Assembly (NCBI RefSeq): GCF_000226875.1
Contig: NZ_JH164926.1
Location: 1,363,200-1,411,181, forward strand
Source of the DNA: Neisseria shayeganii 871
Lineage (GTDB): Bacteria; Pseudomonadota; Gammaproteobacteria; Burkholderiales; Neisseriaceae
Reading direction: 5' to 3'
DNA: 47,982 nt
A program made the translations under genes and the position numbers. The notes beneath the pieces are model-generated. The model made no database searches, was not told where the DNA came from, and saw nothing but the letters and a program-made list of their open reading frames with translations. The first letter of the stretch is position 1, and every line of letters begins with the position of its first letter. Positions 16,600-24,814 of this stretch are shown piece by piece.

Positions 16600-18477
16600 A
16601 TGCAATTTCATCATCACGGTTATGTTTCAACCAATCCGAGAGTGCAGGCGGCGCAAGGGACAGGCGTTAACCGCCCCGACGATTTGCCGGATGTGATGGA
16701 TGTGTTGATTGTCGGCTCCGGGCCGGCCGGCATGCTGTTGGCCGCCCAGCTGTCCCAATACCCGAGCATTGTGACCCGCATCATTGAAAAACGGAACGGG
16801 CGTTTGGAAATCGGGCAGGCAGACGGCATTCAGGCGCGCAGCGTGGAAACTTTCCAAGCTTTCGGTTTTGCCGAGGCCATTACCCAAGAGGCTTATCGAA
16901 TTTGCGAGATGAATTTTTGGGCGCCTTCCAAGACCGATCCCGGCCACATTGTCCGCACCCACCGTACTCTGGATGATGAGCATGGCGTCAGCGAGTTTCC
17001 CCACTTGATTGTCAATCAAGCCCGGGTTTTGGATTATTTCGCCGATGTCGCCAAAAATTCGCCTGCCCGCATTGAACCGGACTATGGGGTGGAATTTGTG
17101 GGTTTGCAGGTGGGCGAAGGGGAATATCCGGTGTCGGTGACCATCCGCTACACCGCAGGAAGTAGGGAAGGGGAAAAACGCACTGTTCGGGCCAAATACG
17201 TTGTGGGCTGTGACGGTGCCCGCAGCGCTGTCCGCCAAGCCATTGGCCGCCATCATATCGGTGGCGTTTCCCTGCATGCTTGGGGAGTGATGGATATTTT
17301 GGCGGTGACGGATTTTCCCGACATCCGTAAAAAATGTGCCATTCAGTCACATGAAAACGGCAGTATTTTGCTGATTCCCCGCGAAGGCGGACATTTGTTC
17401 CGCATGTATGTTGATTTGGGCGATGTAGCCGAAAACGACAACCATGCCGTCCGCCAGACCCCGCTGGCCGACATCATCGCTAAAGCCAATGCCATCATCC
17501 ATCCCTACCAATTGGAGGTGAAAGATGTGGCCTGGTGGTCGGTCTATGAGGTGGGTCACCGGGTTACCGATAAGTTTGACGACGTGGATGCGGGTAAAGA
17601 GGGGGAGCAGCTGCCGCATGTGTTTATTTGCGGCGACGCCTGCCATACACACAGCGCCAAAGCCGGGCAAGGCATGAATGTATCCATGCAGGACGGTTTT
17701 AATTTGGGCTGGAAGTTAGGATCGGTGCTGACCGGACGCAGCCCGGAATCATTGCTGGCCACTTATTCGGCCGAGCGGCAGATTGTGGCGCAAGACCTGA
17801 TCAACTTTGATAAAGAGTGGTCCAGTTTGATGGCCAAAAAGCCGGAAGAGTTTGACAGCCCGGACGAACTCAGCGAGTACTATGTGAGAACGGCCGAGTT
17901 TCCGGCAGGCTTTATGACCGAATACGCGCCTTCCATGATTATCGGCAGTACCGAACATCAGGCGCTGGCCAAGGGTTTTCCGGTGGGCAAGCGCTTTAAG
18001 TCGGCGCCGGTGGTGCGGATCGCCGATGCGGTGCCGGCGCATTTGGGTCATCATGCCAAAGCGGATGGCCGGTGGCGTATTTATGCTTTTGCCGATATCG
18101 ATAAAACCCGTTTGCATGCATTGGCGCAATGGCTGGGGCATGATAAGGCCTCCCCATTGCTGGCATACACGCCGAAAGATGCTGATCTGGACAGTGTATT
18201 CGATGTCAAGGCAATTTACCGGCAGCCGCATTACGAGATTGACATAAGGGATATTCCGGACGTTTTCCTACCACGGGTAGGCCCCTTCCAATTGGTTGAT
18301 TACGAAAAAATCTATGCCGCCGAGGAAGGACACTCCATTTTCGAGCTGCGCGAAATCGATCCGCAAGGCGCTTTGGTGGTGGTGCGTCCGGATCAATACG
18401 TGGCACACGTACTGCCGCTTACCGCCACCGACGAGTTGGCTGCTTTCTTTAAGCAAAATATGTTGACTTGCCGTTAA
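16600..18477 (+). CDS. mobA: 3-hydroxybenzoate 4-monooxygenase-like flavoprotein (MobA family)
   Basis: A 625-residue group A FAD monooxygenase of the phenol hydroxylase type. Domain order: GSGPAG dinucleotide fold at 39-44, the DG motif VVGCDGARSAVR near 200, the GD motif CGDACHTHSAKAGQGMN near 344, and a C-terminal thioredoxin-like domain. Long stretches match what I recall of Comamonas MobA, including SEFPHLIVNQARVLD, AWGVMDILAVTDFPD, IPREGGHLFR and LVVVRPDQYVAHVLPL. MobA converts 3-hydroxybenzoate to protocatechuate with NADPH and O2. No ring-cleavage enzyme lies nearby. AAAGGA precedes the ATG. It probably forms an operon with the next gene, 74 bp on. Confidence 0.82.
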   Translation: MQFHHHGYVSTNPRVQAAQGTGVNRPDDLPDVMDVLIVGSGPAGMLLAAQLSQYPSIVTRIIEKRNGRLEIGQADGIQARSVETFQAFGFAEAITQEAYRICEMNFWAPSKTDPGHIVRTHRTLDDEHGVSEFPHLIVNQARVLDYFADVAKNSPARIEPDYGVEFVGLQVGEGEYPVSVTIRYTAGSREGEKRTVRAKYVVGCDGARSAVRQAIGRHHIGGVSLHAWGVMDILAVTDFPDIRKKCAIQSHENGSILLIPREGGHLFRMYVDLGDVAENDNHAVRQTPLADIIAKANAIIHPYQLEVKDVAWWSVYEVGHRVTDKFDDVDAGKEGEQLPHVFICGDACHTHSAKAGQGMNVSMQDGFNLGWKLGSVLTGRSPESLLATYSAERQIVAQDLINFDKEWSSLMAKKPEEFDSPDELSEYYVRTAEFPAGFMTEYAPSMIIGSTEHQALAKGFPVGKRFKSAPVVRIADAVPAHLGHHAKADGRWRIYAFADIDKTRLHALAQWLGHDKASPLLAYTPKDADLDSVFDVKAIYRQPHYEIDIRDIPDVFLPRVGPFQLVDYEKIYAAEEGHSIFELREIDPQGALVVVRPDQYVAHVLPLTATDELAAFFKQNMLTCR

Positions 18478-18551
18478 GCAGATGACTTTTCCTTTACTGC
18501 CCCCGGGTGGCGACAACCCCGCCCATGCAGATACGCCGGAGAAACAGACCC

Positions 18552-19853
18552 ATGCACATTGATGAAGCACCCACTTATTATACGGCCACGCGGCGCTACC
18601 ACCTGTCCTTTCCTTCCCTGGAAACCGATATCCAAACAGAAGTGGTGATTATCGGCGGCGGCTTTTCAGGTATCCACACGGCTTTGGAGCTAGCCGAGCA
18701 GGGCGTAACGGACACGGTTGTGTTGGAAGCCCGTTACTTGGGTTACGGCGGTACCAGCCGCAATGGCGGACAAGTCATGGCCGGCATCGGGCATGATATC
18801 GACGCCATTAAGGCCGACGTGGGCGAAGACGGATTGAAGGCCATTTTCTCGTTAAGCGACATGGGGCCCGAGATTATGCGCGAACGCATCAAACGCTACG
18901 ATATTGATGCCGATTTCCACAGCGGATACGGTTACATGGCCTACAACGAGCGGCAGGCAAAAACATTAAGAGCGTGGGAGAAGGAGTTCAAATCACTGAA
19001 CTCTCCCCATGAAATCCGCTACCTGGAAGGCAAGGAAGTCGGCGAAATTATCGGCTCGGAAGTTTATCACGCAGCCTTGCTGCACCGCGGCGGCGGCCAT
19101 GTGCACTCGCTCAATCTCTTATTGGGCGAAGCCAAAGCACTCACGGAAATCTATGGTGTCCGCATTTTTGAGTACAGTCCGGCATTACAGGTTACCTATG
19201 GCGACCGAATTGAAGTCAGAACCGCCCAAGGCATGGTCCGTGCCAAAAAACTGGTTTGGGCGGTGGACGGTTTCAACAACCGTATCGAACCGGAAATTCA
19301 CGGCCGTACCATCAATGTTTATGCCTTCAACTCGGTTACCGAGCCGTTAAGCGAAGCGCTGATTCAGCGCATCAGCCCGATTCGCGGCGCCTACAGCGAC
19401 ATCCGCCCGGTTATCAATTATTACCGCGTAACCCCGGACAACCGTCTGATGTTCGGCTCATCCACCGGCTATATCGAATATATGCCCTCGGATTTGAAAG
19501 CGTGGAATAAAAAATTGATGGTAGAAGTATTCCCGTATTTGAAAGACGTGAATATCGATATGGCATGGGGCGGCCCCATGGCGGCCTCGCGTAATCTTTT
19601 CCCCCAAATCGGCACCTTGCAAAACCAGCCCAATGTTTTTTATGTGCAAGGCTATTCGGGCTTCGGCGTCACGCCCAGCCAAATCATCTGCAAAATTTTG
19701 GCCGAAGGCATTTTGGGCGGCTCCGAACGCTATCGTTTGTTGAGCAGTATCCGCCATACCGAGATTGCCCATAAAGACCGTTACCGTGCCCTGCTGGTGA
19801 GCTTGGGCAAAATCATGCACCAGACCTCAGGCTATTGGCACGGCCGCAGTTAG
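18552..19853 (+). CDS. PuuB-like FAD-dependent amine oxidoreductase
   Basis: A 433-residue DAO-family flavoenzyme close to gamma-glutamylputrescine oxidoreductase PuuB. EVVIIGGGFSGIHTALELAE is the FAD-binding turn. SRNGGQVMAGIGHDID, IMRERIKRYDID, GGHVHSLNLLLGEA and YVQGYSGFGVTPSQ match PuuB landmarks. Such enzymes oxidise secondary amines or gamma-glutamyl polyamines to an aldehyde, ammonia and H2O2. I chose the Met of MHIDEAPTYY, with GGAG upstream; 15 open codons precede it. No puuA, puuC or puuD is present, so the substrate is open. Its pairing with a DUF861-type cupin recurs in amine-catabolic clusters of other Proteobacteria, from memory. Confidence 0.83.
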   Translation: MHIDEAPTYYTATRRYHLSFPSLETDIQTEVVIIGGGFSGIHTALELAEQGVTDTVVLEARYLGYGGTSRNGGQVMAGIGHDIDAIKADVGEDGLKAIFSLSDMGPEIMRERIKRYDIDADFHSGYGYMAYNERQAKTLRAWEKEFKSLNSPHEIRYLEGKEVGEIIGSEVYHAALLHRGGGHVHSLNLLLGEAKALTEIYGVRIFEYSPALQVTYGDRIEVRTAQGMVRAKKLVWAVDGFNNRIEPEIHGRTINVYAFNSVTEPLSEALIQRISPIRGAYSDIRPVINYYRVTPDNRLMFGSSTGYIEYMPSDLKAWNKKLMVEVFPYLKDVNIDMAWGGPMAASRNLFPQIGTLQNQPNVFYVQGYSGFGVTPSQIICKILAEGILGGSERYRLLSSIRHTEIAHKDRYRALLVSLGKIMHQTSGYWHGRS

Positions 19854-20038
19854 AGCCAGCTTTAAAAGCCTGAGAGCCTGCTCATTATTTTCTGACGCAG
19901 CAGACGCGGGATTTTGACCAACCGCCGCAACGGAAACTTTGAACCGGTGCTTACCATCCGGAAACAGTTCATGGGCGCAAACTGTTTCGAGATACGGCAA
20001 GCGCGCCTACCCATCATTAGCAAAAAAGGATATGTACA
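19854..20038. other. Leader of the cupin gene
   Basis: A 185-bp gap with no recognised gene or hairpin terminator. AAAAAAGGA lies 8 bases before the cupin ATG, so the cupin may be read from the upstream transcript or its own promoter. Confidence 0.4.
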
Positions 20039-20410
20039 ATGAGTCTGACACCGCTGAAAAAAGGCATTACCCTGCAAGAATTGGATTTGATTGGTCCGTT
20101 AACCGTTTTGGGCGGCGAAATCTTGGAGGGAGGGGAAGTGAAGGCCTATGCCAAAGGCACCTATGGCGATCCAGGGGCGCCGATCAGCGCCGGTTATTTC
20201 GGCACCGATAAAGGTCGCTACCGTCTGGTTTACCCGTTTAGCGAACAAGCGACCATTATGCAGGGAGAGGTTCGCATTACGGATGAAAGCACCGGTGAAA
20301 CCCACCATTTCAAAGCCGGAGATTCCTGGTTTATCACCAAAGGCACTTCCACCGTATGGGAAGTATTGACCGATAACTACACCAAACATTATCTGTCGTT
20401 CAACGAATAA
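20039..20410 (+). CDS. Cupin-domain protein (DUF861/EutQ-like)
   Basis: A 123-residue single-domain cupin. PFSEQATIMQGEVRITDEST and FKAGDSWFITKGTSTVWEV form the two cupin motifs. The Trp and Gly positions are those of the cupin_3 (DUF861) group, which lacks the full metal-binding His set. Such proteins often accompany PuuB-like oxidases and may process or sense the product; that is inference. It is the last gene of the catabolic island. Confidence 0.8.
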   Translation: MSLTPLKKGITLQELDLIGPLTVLGGEILEGGEVKAYAKGTYGDPGAPISAGYFGTDKGRYRLVYPFSEQATIMQGEVRITDESTGETHHFKAGDSWFITKGTSTVWEVLTDNYTKHYLSFNE

Positions 20411-20550
20411 CCCCTCTCCAAGTCTGAAAATAAACCCGTGTACCGGCCCGCCCGGCCGTGCGGCTTGCATTGGCTGCTGCGAGCCGTTACCGTCTTAAGG
20501 GCTCATCCCAAAGCGAATACACTTTTTTGCCGCTGCTGTGGTCGCCCATA

Positions 20551-21276
20551 TCAAATTCCGGCGCCGCCACGCCGAGTTTGGCGGCTTCGCGGCGGTAAAA
20601 ATCGAGGCGGGACGGATGGGGGGGTTTCCACCACATTGCGGATCAGCCTTCCGGGCCTGTGGCTAGCGGCGGCCAGCAAAGCGGCCACGGCTCGGTCGCG
20701 GTGCAGCATATTGGCCGGTGCGTGCGGCGCACGGGCGGGCTGACGGCGCAGCAGGCTGTACAGAGGATGGCGTTCGGCGGCATACAGGCCGCCCAAACGC
20801 AGCAGGCTCACATTCGGCACCGCGCTCGCCCACATCAGCTGCTCGGCGGCCAAGACTTTGCGTGCCGACTCGGTATCGGGCTGCGGCGGCGTGTTTTCAT
20901 CGCAATCGCGCACCGCGCTGCCGTACACGCTGATGCTGCCGCCGTACACGATATGGGCTACCTGAAAACGCTCGGCCAGCGCCAACCAGCGGCCGATCAC
21001 GTCTGCATAATCGGCCACCGCCGAAGGCGGCAGCAGGCAGAACCAAGTGGCTTTGCCGGCCCAATGTTCTGCCCAAAACGGCTGCGTCCACACTTCGGGC
21101 GCGTTGAGATCGGCGGCTTCCAAAGCAATCGGCAGGCAGATGTCGTCGGAAGTCAGCCTGCGTTTCAGCGCCGCCACCGCGCAGCCTTGCTGGTATAGGG
21201 CCTCGGCCAGCGGGCGGCCGAGATGGCCGAAACCGAGTATCGCCGCGCCGTTTACACCGCCGCTTCGCGCGTCCAT
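20551..21276 (-). CDS. SDR-family NAD(P)-binding protein (YeeZ-like), C-terminus frameshifted
   Basis: A Rossmann-fold protein of the extended SDR type (ILGFGHLGRPLAEALYQQG). It has an HIVYGGSISVYG active-site region and RLGGLYAAERHPL. The reading frame breaks at a run of seven G (20618-20624; C7 on the coding strand): the frame ends in low-complexity PPSVPPRFLPPRSRQT. One C fewer would restore the typical HPSRLDFYRREAAKLGV ending and extend the gene to a stop at 20487. This is either a real frameshift, possibly phase-variable, or a base-count error. Start chosen at 21276, overlapping the LOG gene by 25 bp; translational coupling is likely. Confidence 0.72.
   Translation of the reverse strand: MDARSGGVNGAAILGFGHLGRPLAEALYQQGCAVAALKRRLTSDDICLPIALEAADLNAPEVWTQPFWAEHWAGKATWFCLLPPSAVADYADVIGRWLALAERFQVAHIVYGGSISVYGSAVRDCDENTPPQPDTESARKVLAAEQLMWASAVPNVSLLRLGGLYAAERHPLYSLLRRQPARAPHAPANMLHRDRAVAALLAAASHRPGRLIRNVVETPPSVPPRFLPPRSRQTRRGGAGI
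20618..20624. repeat. Homopolymer G7 at the frameshift site
   Basis: Seven consecutive G on the plus strand inside the SDR gene. Six would keep the conserved frame. Homopolymeric C/G tracts switch genes on and off in Neisseria, although usually when longer. Confidence 0.6.
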
Positions 21277-21857
21277 GCCGGCTGAATCCATTTGCCCGCC
21301 TCCTGATAACGGTAGGCCGCCATTTCGGCCAATAAACCCTCTGCGGTATCGGCCACGCACAACAGCCCCACATTGGCCGGCGGCATAAAGCCCTGCTCGG
21401 CGGTGTGGCGCATCAGCGCCAGCAGCGGATCGAAAAAGCCGCCGCTGTTGAGCACGCCGATGGGCTTGTTGTGCAGGCGCAGCTGGGCGGAAGACAGCAC
21501 TTCAAACAATTCTTCATAGGTGCCCAAGCCGCCGGGCAGGGCCACAAAGGCATCGGCCAGCGCAATCATCTTCAGGCGGCGGCTGGTCATGTCTTCGGTT
21601 TCGATCAGCTCGGTCAGCCCGTCGTGCGCCATTTCTTTTTCGCGCAGAAACACCGGAATCACGCCGGTGACTTCGCCGCCGGCGGCCAACACCGCATCGG
21701 CCACCGTGCCCATCAGGCCGATGCGGCCGCCGCCGTACACCAAACGGCTGCCGCGGCGGGCAATCGCCGTGCCCATGGCCTGCGCCGCTTCGTAATAGGC
21801 GCGGTTTTCGCCCAAATTGGAGCCGCAATACACGGCAATGTGCTTCATTTCGTTCAT
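21252..21857 (-). CDS. LOG-family protein (cytokinin-type nucleotide phosphoribohydrolase)
   Basis: A 201-residue protein of the TIGR00730/LOG family. Members hydrolyse nucleoside 5'-monophosphates to the base and ribose 5-phosphate; the plant LOG enzymes release cytokinins. LVYGGGRIGLMG and LPGGLGTYEELFEVL (the PGGxGTxxE signature) are intact. ATG at 21857 (MNEMKHIAVYCGS) is preceded by a DUS rather than an SD; the ATG 9 bp further in is an alternative. It overlaps the SDR gene by 25 bp. Confidence 0.87.
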   Translation of the reverse strand: MNEMKHIAVYCGSNLGENRAYYEAAQAMGTAIARRGSRLVYGGGRIGLMGTVADAVLAAGGEVTGVIPVFLREKEMAHDGLTELIETEDMTSRRLKMIALADAFVALPGGLGTYEELFEVLSSAQLRLHNKPIGVLNSGGFFDPLLALMRHTAEQGFMPPANVGLLCVADTAEGLLAEMAAYRYQEAGKWIQPAWTREAAV

Positions 21858-21866
21858 GTGTGTGCT

Positions 21867-21878
21867 TTCAGGTAGCCT
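21867..21878 (-). repeat. Single DUS in the LOG leader
   Basis: A perfect TTCAGGTAGCCT ending 10 bp from the LOG start, filling the place where an SD would be expected. Confidence 0.8.
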
Positions 21879-21932
21879 CGGCGGGTGCCGGAGCAAAACA
21901 GGCGGCATTATATCGCCAAAGCCGCCTTCACC

Positions 21933-22400
21933 CTAAGCAAACCGCCCGTAATCGAAACCTTGCCGCACCAGCCACCGCCAGCGGTATTGGCGGTAGCGGT
22001 AAAACACGTGGGCAAACAGCGCCACCGGCCAAGTCAGCCAACCGGCGGCAATCTCCACCCTATCGCGGTAACGGCAGCCGCCCGTGCCATCCGGCTCGAT
22101 GGTGATCAGGTGCGACCAGCGGCGGATCAGGCGGCCGTGGCCGTCGTCGAGCAGGGCAAAGGCGGCCTGCTGCGGATAGGAAATCACAATCGCCTGCCCG
22201 CCGACAGGCAGCACCCCGCCCAAATACAGACCCGCCCGATAAGTGCCGGGCACCCAGCGCTCGGGCCATGTTGCCGGTTCGCGCGGGCGGAACACCACCA
22301 GCGGCCAGGCCACATAGTGCAACAGCCGCGGCCGACACACTTCCGCCGCCGCTTGTTCTGCCGAGCACGGCAAATCGGTGCCGATGTCGATGCGTACCAT
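21933..22400 (-). CDS. SRPBCC-like protein
   Basis: A 155-residue protein whose pattern resembles the SRPBCC/polyketide-cyclase fold: an N-terminal strand-helix (MVRIDIGTDLPCSAEQAAAEV), a Trp-rich WPLVVFRPREPATWPERWVPGTY stretch, then the paired strands PQQAAFALLDDGHGRLIRRWSHLITI and GGCRYRDRVEI. A hydrophobic segment (WLTWPVALFAHVFYRYRQY) near the end may contact membrane. GGGAGG lies 6 bases before the ATG, so the start is well supported. It is divergent from the GH3 gene, sharing an 86-bp promoter gap. I do not recognise a specific function. Confidence 0.6.
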   Translation of the reverse strand: MVRIDIGTDLPCSAEQAAAEVCRPRLLHYVAWPLVVFRPREPATWPERWVPGTYRAGLYLGGVLPVGGQAIVISYPQQAAFALLDDGHGRLIRRWSHLITIEPDGTGGCRYRDRVEIAAGWLTWPVALFAHVFYRYRQYRWRWLVRQGFDYGRFA

Positions 22401-22486
22401 TTTTTCCTCCCGTATCTCTTGAATGGCTTTGCCAAAACCGCCGCCCATGCCGACAATAGCGCTTTTCTTCTTGCCGCGAGGCCGTC

Positions 22487-24013
22487 ATGCCCCTGCCCAC
22501 CGCCCTGCTTGCCGCCGTCCTCAAGCGTTTTCAGGTAGCCGCCCGCCACCCCGAAGCCGCCCAGCAGCAGATTCTGCAACAGATTCTGCAACAGAACGCC
22601 GCCAGCGTCTTCGGCCGCCGACACGGCTTTGCCGACATGGCGGGGTATTCAGCCTTTGCCCAACAAGTGCCGATCCGCCGCTACGAAGACTACCGCGCCG
22701 ACATCGACGCCTTGGCTGCCGGCGGCAACGGCCTGCTTACCGCCGAGCCGGTGATCCAGTTTGAGGAAACCGGCGGCTCTTCCGGCGGCGCCAAACTGAT
22801 TCCCTACACCGCCAGCCTCCTGGCCGCCTTCCGCCGCGGCGTGCTGCCTTGGCTGGCCGATTTGGCGCAGCACCGCCCGCAGGCTTTTGCCGGCCGCCTG
22901 TTTTTCATCATCAGCCCGGCCGCCCGCAGCCGCCATCATACCGCAGGCGGCACGCCCATCGGCAGCGGCAGCGATCTGGCCTACTTCGGCGAGGAAACCG
23001 GCGCCGCGCTGGCCGCGCAAACCCTGTTCCAAGCCGAGCTCACCCAAGCCCGCAGCGCCACTGAATGGCAATGGCACAGCGCCCGCCTGCTGCTCTCCGC
23101 CGCCGATCTAAGCCTGATTTCGGTGTGGAGCCCCACCCTGCTGCTGGCCATTTTCCGCACCCTAGTTGCCGAACAAGACAGCCTGCTCGCCGGCCTGAGC
23201 GACCCCCACCGCCGCCGCACCGCCCAACACGCCTTCCGCGGCGGCCGCTTCGATGCGCGCCTGTTGTGGCCGCAACTGGACACCGTGAGCTGCTGGAACA
23301 GCCACACCGCCGCCCTACCCGCCACCGAACTGCAGGCCCTGCTGCCCGATGTGTACCTACAAGGCAAAGGCCTGCTCGCCACCGAAGCCGTCAGCAGCCT
23401 GCCCTTTTCAGGTAGCCCGCATCCCTTATTGGCGGTGGACAGCCACTTCTACGAATTTGCCGCCGCCGACGGCAGCATCCGCCTGGCCCACCAACTGCAC
23501 AGCGGGCAGGACTACCGCCTGATCGTCACCACCCAAGGCGGCCTCTACCGCTACGACACCGGCGACCGCGTGGCCGTACACGGTTTTTCCGGCGCCCTGC
23601 CCCAACTCGAATTCATCGGCCGCGACCACCTCACCAGCGATTTATGCGGCGAAAAACTCACCGAAGCCTTTGTGCGCCGCGCCCTGCTGGCGGTGGATAA
23701 GCGGCTGCCCGAACAGGCGCTGCTGCAAGGCGTGGCCGCCAACCCGCCGCATTACCGCCTGCTGCTGCCCGAGCACACGCCCTGGCCGCCGCAACTGGCC
23801 GCCCGTCTCGACGAAGCGCTGGCCGCCAACCCGCAATACGCCTATGCCCGCCGCATCGGCCAGCTCACGCCGGTGCAAGCCGTCCGCCTGCCCGACCCGC
23901 AGGCCTACGCCGCCACCCTTCACCGCGCCGACCAGCGCTTGGGCACGCGCAAAATCCCCTTATTGCTGCCGCCGCTTACCCCCGAAGCCGCATTCCGGCC
24001 CCAGGCTACCTGA
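22487..24013 (+). CDS. GH3-family acyl-adenylating enzyme
   Basis: A 508-residue member of the GH3 superfamily, the adenylate-forming ligases that in plants join jasmonate, auxin or benzoates to amino acids. QFEETGGSSGGAKLIPYT is the ATP-binding loop. ATEAVSSLPF, YRYDTGDRVAVHG and EFIGRDHLTSDLCGEKLTEAF are the remaining family motifs in order. The family also occurs in scattered bacteria, where substrates are mostly unknown. DUS cores lie in its coding sequence near 22531 and 23407, and a DUS-pair terminator follows. An SRPBCC-like protein is divergently transcribed next to it. Confidence 0.85.
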   Translation: MPLPTALLAAVLKRFQVAARHPEAAQQQILQQILQQNAASVFGRRHGFADMAGYSAFAQQVPIRRYEDYRADIDALAAGGNGLLTAEPVIQFEETGGSSGGAKLIPYTASLLAAFRRGVLPWLADLAQHRPQAFAGRLFFIISPAARSRHHTAGGTPIGSGSDLAYFGEETGAALAAQTLFQAELTQARSATEWQWHSARLLLSAADLSLISVWSPTLLLAIFRTLVAEQDSLLAGLSDPHRRRTAQHAFRGGRFDARLLWPQLDTVSCWNSHTAALPATELQALLPDVYLQGKGLLATEAVSSLPFSGSPHPLLAVDSHFYEFAAADGSIRLAHQLHSGQDYRLIVTTQGGLYRYDTGDRVAVHGFSGALPQLEFIGRDHLTSDLCGEKLTEAFVRRALLAVDKRLPEQALLQGVAANPPHYRLLLPEHTPWPPQLAARLDEALAANPQYAYARRIGQLTPVQAVRLPDPQAYAATLHRADQRLGTRKIPLLLPPLTPEAAFRPQAT

Positions 24014-24042
24014 AAGCCTGTCGGCGCGGTTTCAGGTAGCCT
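24003..24042 (+). terminator. Inverted DUS pair, terminator of the GH3 gene
   Basis: AGGCTACCTGAA (24003-24014) and TTCAGGTAGCCT (24031-24042) with a 16-nt loop. The left arm overlaps the last codons of the gene. Confidence 0.75.
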
Positions 24043-24165
24043 GTGGCGTGTCGCCACCAAGCCGCCGCAGATAAATTTGCGCCGCGTCATATAAGCGCGG
24101 CCGGAAAAAGCGTAAGATAAGCCCGTGCTCCGGCACCCCCTCAATCACGATAAAAGGAGAACGAT

Positions 24166-24744
24166 ATGAGCAAAAAAATCCTGCTGCTGGCCGGCGACTA
24201 CGCCGAAGACTACGAAACCATGGTGCCCTTCCAATTTCTGCTCGGCTTGGGCTACGAAGTGCATGCCGTCTGCCCCGGCAAAAAAGCCGGCGAAACGGTG
24301 GCCACCGCCGTGCACGACTTCGAAGGCGAACAAACCTACAGCGAAAAACGCGGCCACAACTTCAGCCTCAACCACGATTTCGAAGCCGTCAACAGCGCCG
24401 ACTACGCCGGTCTGGTGATTCCCGGCGGCCGCGCCCCCGAATACCTGCGCCTCAACCCGCGCGTGATCGAAATCGTGCGCGAATTCGACGCCGCCGCCAA
24501 ACCGATTGCCGCCGTCTGCCACGGCGCCCAGCTGTTGGCCGCCGCCGACGTATTGCGCGGCCGCCGCTGCTCGGCCTACCCCGCCTGCGCGCCCGACGTG
24601 CGCGCCGCCGGCGGCGACTATGCCGACATCGCCGTCACCGACGCCGTCACCAGCGGCCATTTGGTCACCGCTCCGGCCTGGCCCGCCCACCCCGCCTGGC
24701 TGCGCCAGTTCGTCGAGTTGCTCGGCGCCCGCATCACCCTGTAA
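24166..24744 (+). CDS. DJ-1/PfpI family protein
   Basis: A 192-residue class I glutamine-amidotransferase-like protein of the DJ-1/PfpI group. The nucleophile elbow is AAVCHGAQLL with Cys118. LVIPGGRAPEYLR and the N-terminal LLLAGDYAEDYETMVP fit the family. Proposed activities include glyoxalase or deglycase, chaperone and amidase; none can be chosen from sequence. AAAGGAG stands 6 bases before the ATG. An imperfect DUS-pair hairpin follows, before the GST gene. Confidence 0.85.
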   Translation: MSKKILLLAGDYAEDYETMVPFQFLLGLGYEVHAVCPGKKAGETVATAVHDFEGEQTYSEKRGHNFSLNHDFEAVNSADYAGLVIPGGRAPEYLRLNPRVIEIVREFDAAAKPIAAVCHGAQLLAAADVLRGRRCSAYPACAPDVRAAGGDYADIAVTDAVTSGHLVTAPAWPAHPAWLRQFVELLGARITL

Positions 24745-24752
24745 GCCGACCG

Positions 24753-24777
24753 GGCTGCCTGAGTATTTCAGGTAGCC
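24753..24777 (+). terminator. Imperfect DUS-pair hairpin after the DJ-1 gene
   Basis: GGCTGCCTGA and TCAGGTAGCC pair apart from one G-T wobble. The left arm carries the GCTGCC variant of the DUS core, as in the Simonsiella-type dialect. Confidence 0.6.
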
Positions 24778-24814
24778 TTTCGGCCTCTTTACCGTCTGAA
24801 CAAGGACAACTTTA

